In this document: positions 15,044 through 22,732 of the stretch, one piece after another
Position numbering within the stretch: position 1 is the first letter of the stretch
Layout: each line of letters begins with the position of its first letter
Assembly (NCBI GenBank): GCA_002070605.1
Contig: MWDO01000026.1
Location: 1-38,239 of the forward strand
Source of the DNA: Spirochaetes bacterium ADurb.Bin133
GTDB taxonomy: Bacteria; Spirochaetota; GWE2-31-10; MWDO01
Reading direction: 5' to 3'
Length of the DNA: 38,239 bases
Program-made: the position numbers and the translations under genes
The notes under the pieces: generated by a model
What the model was told of the DNA's origin: nothing
Seen by the model: the letters and a program-made list of their open reading frames with translations, nothing else
Databases searched by the model: none

Positions 15044-16474
15044 ATGCGGATTTATTTTTTAGCGTTTGCAACTATAATTTTAGCGGTATTTTCATACGGT
15101 ATCGACAATAGCGGCGATTACAACGCTATGAAAGTTAAAAATATATTCGACGAAGATTATAAAATTGTAGAAAATTTAAGGAAACATACCGTTATCTTCG
15201 ACGCGGGCGGAGAGCTGACCTCCCGTTCAAGAGTAGCTTTCGGTAAAAACTTAAGTTTTTTTGAAATCGTTCCAAATAACGGCGGCTTCAAACCGGTTCC
15301 GGATAATATGTGGATAGCCAATTTTGAAGGGGAATTTTGGGGAAGAATAACTTTTTTCAAAGAATCGTATCTGCATTTTAGACTACGAGGGCTGTTTAAA
15401 TTTGAAAAAGAGAGCATAGTTCCGATGTTTAACGTAGAGGAGCTCTATATAAAATGGCGTTACCCAATAGGAAGCGTCGTTATCGGAAGAACTTATTTTA
15501 GTCTGAAGTCGGCTCTTATCTTTAGCGGACCGCTGGACGCCTTAGAGCTGAATATTGAAGTTCCTTTTCTTAATTTTAAAACTTTTATCGGCTATACCGG
15601 ATTATTGGGGCTGTTTCATCCATGGTTTAATCCTTACGGAATATCGGAATTCGACAGAACTTTTGTCGAAAATACCAATCTGCTTACGCCGAAATTCAAT
15701 ATGGCGGTTAACGAAATTCAGGCGAGAAGGGTATTTATAGCGACGGACTTTGATATAAACGTCGCCGCTCAACATATTAATCCATATTTACTGGGACAAA
15801 TAGACATATCGAGCGCGCCGATCGATAAATATAACAACAATAAAAACGCTATCAGTACGTTCCACATGGGGCTCAACCTCGAAGGAAGAATAATAGAAAA
15901 TTTCTATTACGCGGCGCATATTTCCGGAATGTTCGGCGCTAGTCAGGATATAGCGCATTCTACCGTCGATACCTTAATGAGTTTTGCGTTTACTTCGCAG
16001 TTGAGATATACGTTCGTTAACGGTAAATATTCCACCTTTATTCTGAGCTACTCTTTCGGATACGGCGATAAAGACTCCTCTATAGCTTTTTGGAGCGACG
16101 ACTACAATCAAACCTCCAATAAATTTTACTATTACGGTAAATTCGACGGAGGATTTGTTTTATCGCCTATATTGTCAAATATTCATTCGGTTTCTCTAAA
16201 ATATCTCGTAACCCCCGTAGATAATTTGATTGCTAAATTTACCATATATCTTGCCGGTTATCAAACTTTTAAATTTTTCCCGTCGGGAGAGGTCAGCGAT
16301 CCGGATTTTAAAGGCGCTTCGTATCTTGTCGGAGCAGAAGCGGATTTTGGTTTTATCGTCAACGTCGCGCCTTCTTTTACGCTTTCGGTAGATTCGGGGA
16401 TATTCTTCCCTGAAAATACCTCCGAGTTTAATCCGCGGATTAAACTCGGAGCAAGTATTGTAATTAATATATAA
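15044..16474 (+). CDS. Predicted outer-membrane beta-barrel protein
   Basis: A 476-residue protein with a signal peptide (MRIYFLAFATIILAVFSYG). The body alternates polar and hydrophobic residues with many aromatic strand ends (ITFFKESYLHFRLRG, YYAAHISGMFGASQ, STFILSYSFGYGDKD), and the C-terminus is a strand-like KLGASIVINI. It resembles porin-like barrels of Gram-negative bacteria but no family can be named. It starts 8 bases after the preceding secreted-protein gene, with AGGATAAG upstream. Its last codons contain a 30-base perfect palindrome. Confidence 0.78.
   Translation: MRIYFLAFATIILAVFSYGIDNSGDYNAMKVKNIFDEDYKIVENLRKHTVIFDAGGELTSRSRVAFGKNLSFFEIVPNNGGFKPVPDNMWIANFEGEFWGRITFFKESYLHFRLRGLFKFEKESIVPMFNVEELYIKWRYPIGSVVIGRTYFSLKSALIFSGPLDALELNIEVPFLNFKTFIGYTGLLGLFHPWFNPYGISEFDRTFVENTNLLTPKFNMAVNEIQARRVFIATDFDINVAAQHINPYLLGQIDISSAPIDKYNNNKNAISTFHMGLNLEGRIIENFYYAAHISGMFGASQDIAHSTVDTLMSFAFTSQLRYTFVNGKYSTFILSYSFGYGDKDSSIAFWSDDYNQTSNKFYYYGKFDGGFVLSPILSNIHSVSLKYLVTPVDNLIAKFTIYLAGYQTFKFFPSGEVSDPDFKGASYLVGAEADFGFIVNVAPSFTLSVDSGIFFPENTSEFNPRIKLGASIVINI
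16421..16450. repeat. 30-base perfect palindrome at the end of the barrel gene
   Basis: The first half is TCCGAGTTTAATCCG and the second half is its exact reverse complement, centred on CCGCGG. It is coding (Ser-Glu-Phe-Asn-Pro-Arg-Ile-Lys-Leu-Gly region) and ends 24 bases before the end of the stop codon. In RNA it could form a long, nearly loopless hairpin just ahead of the next inverted repeat. Confidence 0.9.
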
Positions 16475-16501
16475 ATTTTTAAACATTTTACTTGCCTTTT
16501 T
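16451..16501 (+). terminator. Possible terminator after the barrel gene
   Basis: GCAAGTA (16451-16457) pairs with TACTTGC (16489-16495) across the stop codon and is followed by CTTTTTC. The 31-base loop is long, so the adjacent 30-base palindrome may contribute. A promoter-like TTGCCT-17-TATATT (16492-16520) for trxA overlaps its end. Confidence 0.45.
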
Positions 16502-16547
16502 CTGATTTTATGTCTATATTCATATATATTTATTTAGGAGGATGACA

Positions 16548-16871
16548 GTGTCAAAGGAAATAATTTTAACGGACGATAATTTTGAAAACGAGGTGTTGAA
16601 ATCGACTAAACCCGTATTGGTAGATTTTTGGGCGGCATGGTGCGGTCCTTGCAGGATGTTAGGACCGATAATCGAGGAGATAGCTAACGAATATTCGGAT
16701 AAAGCCAAAATATGTAAACTTAACGTCGACGACAATAGAAGTATTTCGGCGAAATACAACATTATGAGTATTCCTACGGTTATAATATTTAAAAACGGGC
16801 AGATTGTCGAGCAAACCGTCGGGGCGGCTCCAAAAGAGAGACTTGTCGGATTACTCCAGAAGCATTTTTAA
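16548..16871 (+). CDS. trxA: Thioredoxin
   Basis: A 107-residue cytoplasmic dithiol-disulfide reductase of normal length with the active site WCGPC (Cys32, Cys35 with the chosen start) and the cis-Pro in SIPTVIIF. I choose GTG 16548: AGGAGG (16536-16541) abuts the in-frame ATG at 16542 with no spacing but is 6 bases from the GTG, and this numbering gives the Cys32/Cys35 of E. coli Trx. No reductase gene is adjacent. The stop codon shares TTAA with the stop of the convergent permease gene. Confidence 0.96.
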   Translation: MSKEIILTDDNFENEVLKSTKPVLVDFWAAWCGPCRMLGPIIEEIANEYSDKAKICKLNVDDNRSISAKYNIMSIPTVIIFKNGQIVEQTVGAAPKERLVGLLQKHF

Positions 16872-17872
16872 TCAAAAGTTATTCGCGGGTCGACGACTAC
16901 GAGAGCAAAGTCCGATAATATTCTCCCTAACAGGTTGAACAAAGACTGTATTATAATCAGTCCGAGAACTACCGGATAGTTGCGTTGAACTACCGATTCA
17001 AAACCGAGCAGTCCCATTCCGGGTATAGTAAAGACTTTCTCGATTAGTATCGATCCCGCGAAGAACGCTCCAAACAACCCCCCTATCCCGGTCGCAATAG
17101 GGATAAGAGCGTTGCGAAGAGCGTGACGGAATATGACTTTTTTGTAAGGAACCCCTTTGGCGAGCGCCGCCCTGACGTAGTCCTTGTTTAGCTCGTCCAT
17201 CAGCGAGTTTTTCATCAGACTCGTTAAGACGGCAAAACCGCCGATTGTATAACAAAATACCGGCAAGACCATGTGATGAATAACGTCGAATATTTTTCCT
17301 AAAAACGATAAATTTTCAAAATTGTTTGAAACGACTCCCGTCAGCGGAAAAAGATTGAGAAACGATCCGCCGCCAAGCAAAACCAACAGTAATACCCCCA
17401 GAGCAAAACCGGGTATGGAGTAACCGGCGTAAACGGCTATGCTGGAAGCGGTATCAAACGCCGTATTATGAGATAGGGCTTTCTTTACGCCGAGAGGAAT
17501 ACAGACGATATACGATAGAAAAAAGCCGGTTAGCCCAAAAATAAGCGAAATTGGAATCTTTTCGCCAATTTCGGTCAAAACGGGCTTGTGAGTTCTGAAA
17601 GACTCTCCAAAATCTCCTCTTAAAATATTTTTCATCCAGACGAAATATTGAATATAAGCCGGCTTGTCAAATCCGTATATTTTTTTTAACCGCTCGATCT
17701 CTTTTTCATTTATTCTTTTAGTCAAGCCGGCGTCCCCTTTGGTAGTCATCTGCGCTATCGCCTGCTCGATCGGACCTCCCGGCAATATGCGGGTAATAAA
17801 AAAACAAACGATACTTATACCTATCAAAGTGGGTATCATCAAAAGAAGTCGTTTTAGAATATATTTAAGCAT
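16868..17872 (-). CDS. YejB-type ABC transporter permease (oligopeptide/microcin C family)
   Basis: A 334-residue DppB/OppB-superfamily inner-membrane permease. It follows YejB closely: LLLMIPTLIGISIVCFFI, then PGGPIEQAIAQMTTKGD, the DFGESF segment, the EAA-type cytoplasmic loop YVRAALAKGVPYKKVIFRHA, and the ending DFALVVVDPRITFD. YejABEF-type systems import peptides. ATG 17872 has GGAG directly upstream, so the in-frame ATG 45 bases earlier is not needed. No partner permease, ATPase or binding protein lies in this window, so the gene is an orphan here. Upstream, 17873-18095 is an AT-rich divergent intergenic region with TATAAT-like boxes near 17948. Confidence 0.9.
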   Translation of the reverse strand: MLKYILKRLLLMIPTLIGISIVCFFITRILPGGPIEQAIAQMTTKGDAGLTKRINEKEIERLKKIYGFDKPAYIQYFVWMKNILRGDFGESFRTHKPVLTEIGEKIPISLIFGLTGFFLSYIVCIPLGVKKALSHNTAFDTASSIAVYAGYSIPGFALGVLLLVLLGGGSFLNLFPLTGVVSNNFENLSFLGKIFDVIHHMVLPVFCYTIGGFAVLTSLMKNSLMDELNKDYVRAALAKGVPYKKVIFRHALRNALIPIATGIGGLFGAFFAGSILIEKVFTIPGMGLLGFESVVQRNYPVVLGLIIIQSLFNLLGRILSDFALVVVDPRITFD

Positions 17873-18095
17873 TAGGAGCTCCCGTCGCAACTTAAAAATA
17901 ATATTGCATATTATCAAATATTTGCTTTAAATATTTTTTAAATTTGTTATAATATTTGCTAGCGCTTATAGCGGCTAATTTATAATTATTATATTATACG
18001 GGATTAATCAAGGATTATTATTGAAAAACTTATAATTTCGGTTCGGTTATTGCGTCGAGCCGAGAGTTGCGACTATTTTATTAATGGAGTTAAAT

Positions 18096-18986
18096 ATGGA
18101 CAAAAGAATATTTCCGATAGGCGAAAAGCGGTATATAATATACGCGGGACAATCTTCGGCGGATAACGTCTCTTTTTTAAGAATAGGAAATGTTGAAAAT
18201 TTGCCGGATAATATTCAGAAGCATATCAAGTATATAGTAGTCGGAGATATAAAAAACGTCGATATCAATCTTGAGAAACAAAATATTTCTTTGATGGAAA
18301 AAGGAAAAATCAGATACATCTGTTCCGGCGCAACTCGAAAAGAACTTTTTTCCAAATTAAGAGAGGCCGGCGTCGATACGAACGCTCTTTATATCAAAGA
18401 ATTATCTCAAGATATAGATAATATCAGTAAAATAGAAAATAAAAAGCACTTTTTTACGATATTTTACGACAACAAAAACGTGAAGCTCGTCTCAAATAAC
18501 GAGATATTCTTTGATCTTTTTGAGTCCCGCTCCGACGGTAAAGATTTTGATAGAGAGATGAAACGCCTCAATAATTTTATTAAAACTCTCGACGATATGC
18601 GTTCCGATTGTCTGAAAAAAGTTAATTATAACTTTGAATCCGACGTTAAATCAGACGCTAAAATCTCCGATATAACGTTGTTCATAGTGCAGGACGATAT
18701 ATACATTCCGTTATCAAAAGGGATGTTTAAAACGCTCGGCGTCTCAAAAAAATCTATAGACCTTAACCTTAACAATTCGCAAAGATTTTCGATCGGTAAA
18801 GAAGCCAATCTCGTTATACTTGAAAACGGGAATAAAAAATTTGTAATAAACGGTATTTTTACCGAAGGTAGGGTCGTCGAAAGCATGACGCTTTACGATT
18901 ATTTTTGCAGTTTCGCTACCGACAATGAAGAGGCTCTATATTTGATTGACGAATACTATAAAAATTTATTTAAAGAGGTAGAATAG
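18096..18986 (+). CDS. Uncharacterised cytoplasmic protein, partner of the VWA membrane protein
   Basis: A 296-residue protein with no signal or membrane helix. The N-terminal about 130 residues look alpha/beta (KRYIIYAGQSSADNVSFLRI, KYIVVGDIKNVD). The C-terminal part (SDITLFIVQDDIYIPLSKGM, FSIGKEANLVILENGNKKF) looks beta-rich. I do not recognise the family. The start is ATG 18096, since GGAG at 18086-18089 is 6 bases upstream; an in-frame ATG at 18084 precedes that site. The stop overlaps the GTG start of the VWA gene (TAGTG), so the products are probably made together, and it may bind the cytoplasmic half of the VWA protein. Confidence 0.68.
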   Translation: MDKRIFPIGEKRYIIYAGQSSADNVSFLRIGNVENLPDNIQKHIKYIVVGDIKNVDINLEKQNISLMEKGKIRYICSGATRKELFSKLREAGVDTNALYIKELSQDIDNISKIENKKHFFTIFYDNKNVKLVSNNEIFFDLFESRSDGKDFDREMKRLNNFIKTLDDMRSDCLKKVNYNFESDVKSDAKISDITLFIVQDDIYIPLSKGMFKTLGVSKKSIDLNLNNSQRFSIGKEANLVILENGNKKFVINGIFTEGRVVESMTLYDYFCSFATDNEEALYLIDEYYKNLFKEVE

Positions 18987-21148
18987 TGAAATGGTTTTTT
19001 AGCGCTCTTTTACTGACGACGGCAATTTTTGTAAGCTCCGAGTCTTTAAAATTAGACGACGTTACGATAGATACGGCGACCAATATTTGTACTATAAGAT
19101 TTCACAACTACCCCGACGACATTATAGAAAAAATCGGGTTTATCCTAAATAATTCAAAACGGGTAAAATTCGAGATTGAGAATATCCCGAACGACTCCAT
19201 TTACGGAGCGCTGATAGACAACAGCGGTTCTATAAAGGACGACAATTTTGATATTATAAAAAACAGAGTTAAATTTGTATTGAACAATATCAAGAAGTCC
19301 GACGTTCTTGGCGTATGGAAGGTAAACGATTTTACGACAAAAGTAAGCGAGCTTTCCGAGAATACTACAAACAGGCTCGATCTTATCGATTCGATACAAA
19401 AAGAGGGTAATTATAGCCGGCTTTACGATTCGATATTAACGGTAAACGAAGAATTAATAAAAGCCAAAGAGAAATATCCGGATAAAAAAAATATTTATTT
19501 GCTCTTTTTTTCGGACGGCGAAGATATATTAAGCAAAACTACGCAGGCGCAGTTGATTTCTCAATACAGAGATATCCCTTTCTTCTATTTTAACTATTCG
19601 ATAAATTTCAACGAACTAACCAATAAGCCGCTTTTAGATATTGCCGAAAATTTTGGCAAATACTTTGAATATCCCGACGAAAATACCATCAGGACGCTAT
19701 TTTTCAACAGCGAAGTAAGATATAAGATAAGTTTTTTGATAAATCCCAAAAAAATAGCGAAAAGTAAAAAGTTTATCGCGACTATTTTTCAAAAAGATAA
19801 TTTAGATAACAAAATTAGCCTCGATCTGCGGACTTTATTTCCCGGAGCGCCGAACAAGAGCGCGTTGATTGTCGAAGACAAAGACCCGGACGGTAATAAG
19901 AATAAAGATAAAGACAGAGATAACGGCGATGCGAGAGATATTAATAGAGATAGTAGTATAGATACAAGAGACGCGAACGAGCGCGCTTTAACTAAAGACG
20001 CTACTTCCGACGACGATACTATAAAAGGGTTTGCTTTTACAAATCTAGCGGATTTTTTTAAAAATAATAAACTTCTCTTTTTTATTATTCTTGGATTAAT
20101 ATTATTATTACTGCTTATTTTACTACTGTTTTTACTCCGAAGAAAAATCGCTTCCCTTATAAGTTCTATTTTTTCCGGCGGAACGAGTAAAAATAAGGGG
20201 GGCGGTTTTGGAGACGGCAGACGTTTTTCTTCCGGAGCCGCGGCGACGCTCGGAGACTCGACCGTCTCTTCAAAAAACTCAACCGCCTTATCGACGGGGA
20301 CGGGGAAAAAATCGGGTAGCCGCGCCGCCGTAAAAACCGACAAAACTCCCGATAATCTATCCGGGAAAAATCAGAAAACGAACAAAAACGTCGCCGGCTC
20401 GTTATCAAAAGATAATAAAGCTGTCAAAGAGGATAAGAAAATCAACCTTGAAGTAAAAAGCTCGACGGTTCAAAACGACGAAAAATTGTCTAATCTGCAA
20501 ATTAAGTCCAAACCGAAATGGAAGGACGTTGTTTACCGAACAAGTTCAGATATGCTGGAGAGAAAGAAATTTCAACAAAGCGAAATTCTTCAAAATCAGA
20601 AGACAAATTTTATCGACGAGCCGGATAAATCCGGAGAGATAGTCGTTACCAAATCAAGATTAAGGATTGTTTCCGTTAAGACAAATACGGTCGTATGCGA
20701 AGGAACGGAGTTTTATAATCTCGACGACGTTTTAGTAATACAAAACGTCTCTTTTAGAATAATGAGAATAGTATACAAAGGCGGCGCGTTTCAATATTCG
20801 ATGGTCGGCGTATCCGTCGCCGATTTATCGTCGTTTTCGGTTAGCGCTAAAGACTCCGTCGACGCGACGCGCGAAAAAGCTCTATTTGGCGATCGGGATT
20901 CGGTAATAAGCAAAATGCTAATTGAAAAGCCGAATAAAATAGTAAGTTTTCGCTGGAAAAAAGGGAGAGCGTTATACGACTATACAAATAAATCGACGAA
21001 AATAGTAACAAACGAACCGCTTGAACTTGACGTATGCGTCGAAATAAAAGAGAAAGAGAGCGATATAAAAACAAAAAAATATTATACTTACAAAATAGAA
21101 AAAACGGGGGAAAGTTACAGTACGGAGTTAAAAGAGGGGAGTCTGTAA
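18986..21148 (+). CDS. Secreted von Willebrand factor A domain, single transmembrane helix and large cytoplasmic region
   Basis: A 720-residue protein. A signal sequence (about 1-18) leads to an extracytoplasmic VWA domain (about 70-245) with MIDAS residues Asp78-x-Ser80-x-Ser82 in DNSGS and FFSDGED at 174-180. An Asp-rich linker (about 298-345, DKDPDGNKNKDKDRDNGD) looks like calcium-binding repeats. One helix at about 362-384 ends in LLRRK. About 335 cytoplasmic residues follow: a low-complexity Ser/Lys/Gly section, then a beta-rich domain of about 200 residues that I cannot assign. The layout suggests a signal or mechanical link across the inner membrane. The start is GTG 18986 with GAGG upstream. 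The HD gene starts 3 bases after the stop. Confidence 0.82.
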   Translation: MKWFFSALLLTTAIFVSSESLKLDDVTIDTATNICTIRFHNYPDDIIEKIGFILNNSKRVKFEIENIPNDSIYGALIDNSGSIKDDNFDIIKNRVKFVLNNIKKSDVLGVWKVNDFTTKVSELSENTTNRLDLIDSIQKEGNYSRLYDSILTVNEELIKAKEKYPDKKNIYLLFFSDGEDILSKTTQAQLISQYRDIPFFYFNYSINFNELTNKPLLDIAENFGKYFEYPDENTIRTLFFNSEVRYKISFLINPKKIAKSKKFIATIFQKDNLDNKISLDLRTLFPGAPNKSALIVEDKDPDGNKNKDKDRDNGDARDINRDSSIDTRDANERALTKDATSDDDTIKGFAFTNLADFFKNNKLLFFIILGLILLLLLILLLFLLRRKIASLISSIFSGGTSKNKGGGFGDGRRFSSGAAATLGDSTVSSKNSTALSTGTGKKSGSRAAVKTDKTPDNLSGKNQKTNKNVAGSLSKDNKAVKEDKKINLEVKSSTVQNDEKLSNLQIKSKPKWKDVVYRTSSDMLERKKFQQSEILQNQKTNFIDEPDKSGEIVVTKSRLRIVSVKTNTVVCEGTEFYNLDDVLVIQNVSFRIMRIVYKGGAFQYSMVGVSVADLSSFSVSAKDSVDATREKALFGDRDSVISKMLIEKPNKIVSFRWKKGRALYDYTNKSTKIVTNEPLELDVCVEIKEKESDIKTKKYYTYKIEKTGESYSTELKEGSL

Positions 21149-21151
21149 ATA

Positions 21152-21685
21152 ATGTGGAGTCGAGATTTGTACGCGAAAACTTTAATGTTTGCGGCGGAGC
21201 GCCATAAAGATCAAAAAATGAAGGATAAAAACGTTTCATACATAGTTCATCTCTCGCTTGTCGCAATGGAACTTATCAATCTGTTTGCGACCGTCAAAGG
21301 TTTCGACGAGGATTACGCTATACAAACGGCGCTATTGCACGACGTTATAGAAGATACCGACGCGCAGTATTCGGAAGTTGAAAAACATTTCGGGGGAAAA
21401 ATAGCCGACGGAGTACTGGCGTTAACTAAAGACTACTCTTTGCCAAAAGAAGCTCAGATGAAAGACAGCGTCGCAAGAATATTGAAGCAACCGCGCGAGA
21501 TAAGTCTGGTAAAAATGTCCGATAGGATATCCAACCTCAATCCGCCGCCGGTTTCGTGGGATAAAGAGAAAATTAAAAATTATTACGAAGAAACAATATT
21601 CATATACGACAGTTTACATAGGGCGGACGAGACTATGGCTCAAAGACTCCGGGAAAAAACGGAGAGTTATAAAAGATTTTTATGA
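21152..21685 (+). CDS. Small RelA/SpoT-type HD hydrolase, candidate (p)ppGpp hydrolase
   Basis: A 177-residue single-domain protein. The HD motifs of the RSH hydrolase domain are visible: His33 (SYIVHLSLVAMEL), His63-Asp64 with Glu67-Asp68 in LLHDVIEDTDA, and Asp124 in LVKMSDRISNL. No synthetase, TGS or ACT domain is present. Small alarmone hydrolases of this layout remove the 3'-pyrophosphate of (p)ppGpp in the cytoplasm. Other small HD-4 proteins hydrolyse other nucleotides, so the substrate is not certain. It sits between the VWA gene (3 bases) and PPK2 (64 bases). Confidence 0.78.
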   Translation: MWSRDLYAKTLMFAAERHKDQKMKDKNVSYIVHLSLVAMELINLFATVKGFDEDYAIQTALLHDVIEDTDAQYSEVEKHFGGKIADGVLALTKDYSLPKEAQMKDSVARILKQPREISLVKMSDRISNLNPPPVSWDKEKIKNYYEETIFIYDSLHRADETMAQRLREKTESYKRFL

Positions 21686-21749
21686 TAAATTTGACGAAAT
21701 TGAGTCGTTAAAATATATTAACTATAACAATAAAAAAACGGGGGATATT

Positions 21750-22550
21750 ATGAACGAGCGTTTTAAAGTCGACGAGAACGAAAAAATCGATCTTAACAAA
21801 ATCGATCCGGATTACGACGGAAAATTAAGCAAAGACGAATTGGAGGATTTGCTGAAAGATAATATTAAAGAAATTATCAAGTATCAGGAAAAATTATACG
21901 CCGAAAATAAACAGTCGTTATTGATCGTACTGCAAGCGTTGGATACCGGCGGTAAAGACGGGACGATCAGAAACGTATTCGGTCCCATCAACCCTCAAGG
22001 GTGTCTCGTTACCTCTTTTAAAGCTCCGACGTCGGTCGAACTTGCTCACGATATTTTGTGGAGAGTTCATAAAAATACTCCGGCGAAAGGGATGATCGGT
22101 ATTTTTAACAGATCGCATTACGAAGACGTATTGGTCGTTAAAGTTCGCGATTGGATAGACGATGAAGAGTGCGAAAAAAGATATAAACATATTAATAATT
22201 TTGAGAAACTTTTGCGGGACAATAATACTCGTATTCTGAAGTTTTTCTTATATATATCGAAAGACGAGCAGAAAAAACGTCTTGAAGAGCGTTTGTCTGT
22301 TCCGGAGAAAAATTGGAAATTTGCCAAAGGAGACCTGGCTGAAAGGAAGCTGTGGGATAAGTATATGCGCCAGTTTGAAGAGGTTTTGCAAAAGACTTCT
22401 ACCGACTACGCGCCATGGTATATCATTCCGGCAAATAATAAAAAATACAGAAATTATCTTATAAGTTCCATAGTTTTGGAGGAGTTCAAAAATATGGATC
22501 CCAAATATCCCGAGCCGGAAGAGGGATTGGATGAAATAGTAATAGATTAA
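21750..22550 (+). CDS. PPK2-family polyphosphate:nucleotide phosphotransferase
   Basis: A 266-residue single-domain PPK2. The Walker A motif is ALDTGGKDG at 63-71, the Walker B motif IFNRSHYED at 118-126, and the lid-region pattern RLSVPEKNWKFAKGDLAER follows. The downstream WYIIPANNKKYRN is typical. These enzymes use polyphosphate to phosphorylate AMP, ADP or GDP. The size and motifs fit class I or III, and I cannot decide between them. The ATG has GGGGG 9 bases upstream. The neighbouring alarmone-hydrolase-like gene and this one would both act on the nucleotide pool. Confidence 0.92.
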   Translation: MNERFKVDENEKIDLNKIDPDYDGKLSKDELEDLLKDNIKEIIKYQEKLYAENKQSLLIVLQALDTGGKDGTIRNVFGPINPQGCLVTSFKAPTSVELAHDILWRVHKNTPAKGMIGIFNRSHYEDVLVVKVRDWIDDEECEKRYKHINNFEKLLRDNNTRILKFFLYISKDEQKKRLEERLSVPEKNWKFAKGDLAERKLWDKYMRQFEEVLQKTSTDYAPWYIIPANNKKYRNYLISSIVLEEFKNMDPKYPEPEEGLDEIVID

Positions 22551-22569
22551 GATTAATTTGGAGAGTTTG

Positions 22570-22728
22570 ATGTCTAAGTTGAGATTAGTTAAAGAATTTT
22601 TTCAATATGTAGCCGAGAACAAAAAATTATGGTTAGTTCCTATAATTATATTTTTGGGTCTTATCGGATTGGTAGTCGTTGTGTCGCAATCTCAAGCGAT
22701 AGCGCCGTTTATTTATTCATTATTTTGA
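22570..22728 (+). CDS. Small DUF5989/SxtK-like membrane protein
   Basis: A 52-residue protein starting MSKLRLVKEFFQYVAENKKL, followed by one hydrophobic helix (WLVPIIIFLGLIGLVVVV) and the tail SQSQAIAPFIYSLF. The N-terminal KEFFxYxxENKKLWLxP pattern and the SQSxAIAPFIY ending are those of the DUF5989 family found next to NodU/CmcH-type carbamoyltransferases. It lies 19 bases after PPK2 and 4 bases before the carbamoyltransferase, so it belongs to the same transcript. The function is unknown; a membrane subunit or anchor for the carbamoyltransferase is a reasonable inference. Confidence 0.85.
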   Translation: MSKLRLVKEFFQYVAENKKLWLVPIIIFLGLIGLVVVVSQSQAIAPFIYSLF

Positions 22729-22732
22729 TTCT

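Noticed and set aside
19789-20343. 184-residue ORF antisense to the VWA gene
   Set aside because: It lies opposite low-complexity Asp, Ser and Lys codons and the transmembrane helix, so long open antisense frames are expected. The sense frame is clearly coding.
20446-20830. FHA domain in the cytoplasmic part of the VWA protein
   Set aside because: VWA and FHA often co-occur, but the Gly-Arg, Ser-x-x-His and Asn-Gly motifs of FHA are absent.
20847-21266. 139-residue antisense ORF across the VWA-HD junction
   Set aside because: Both sense frames have domain evidence. The antisense frame has none and no ribosome site.
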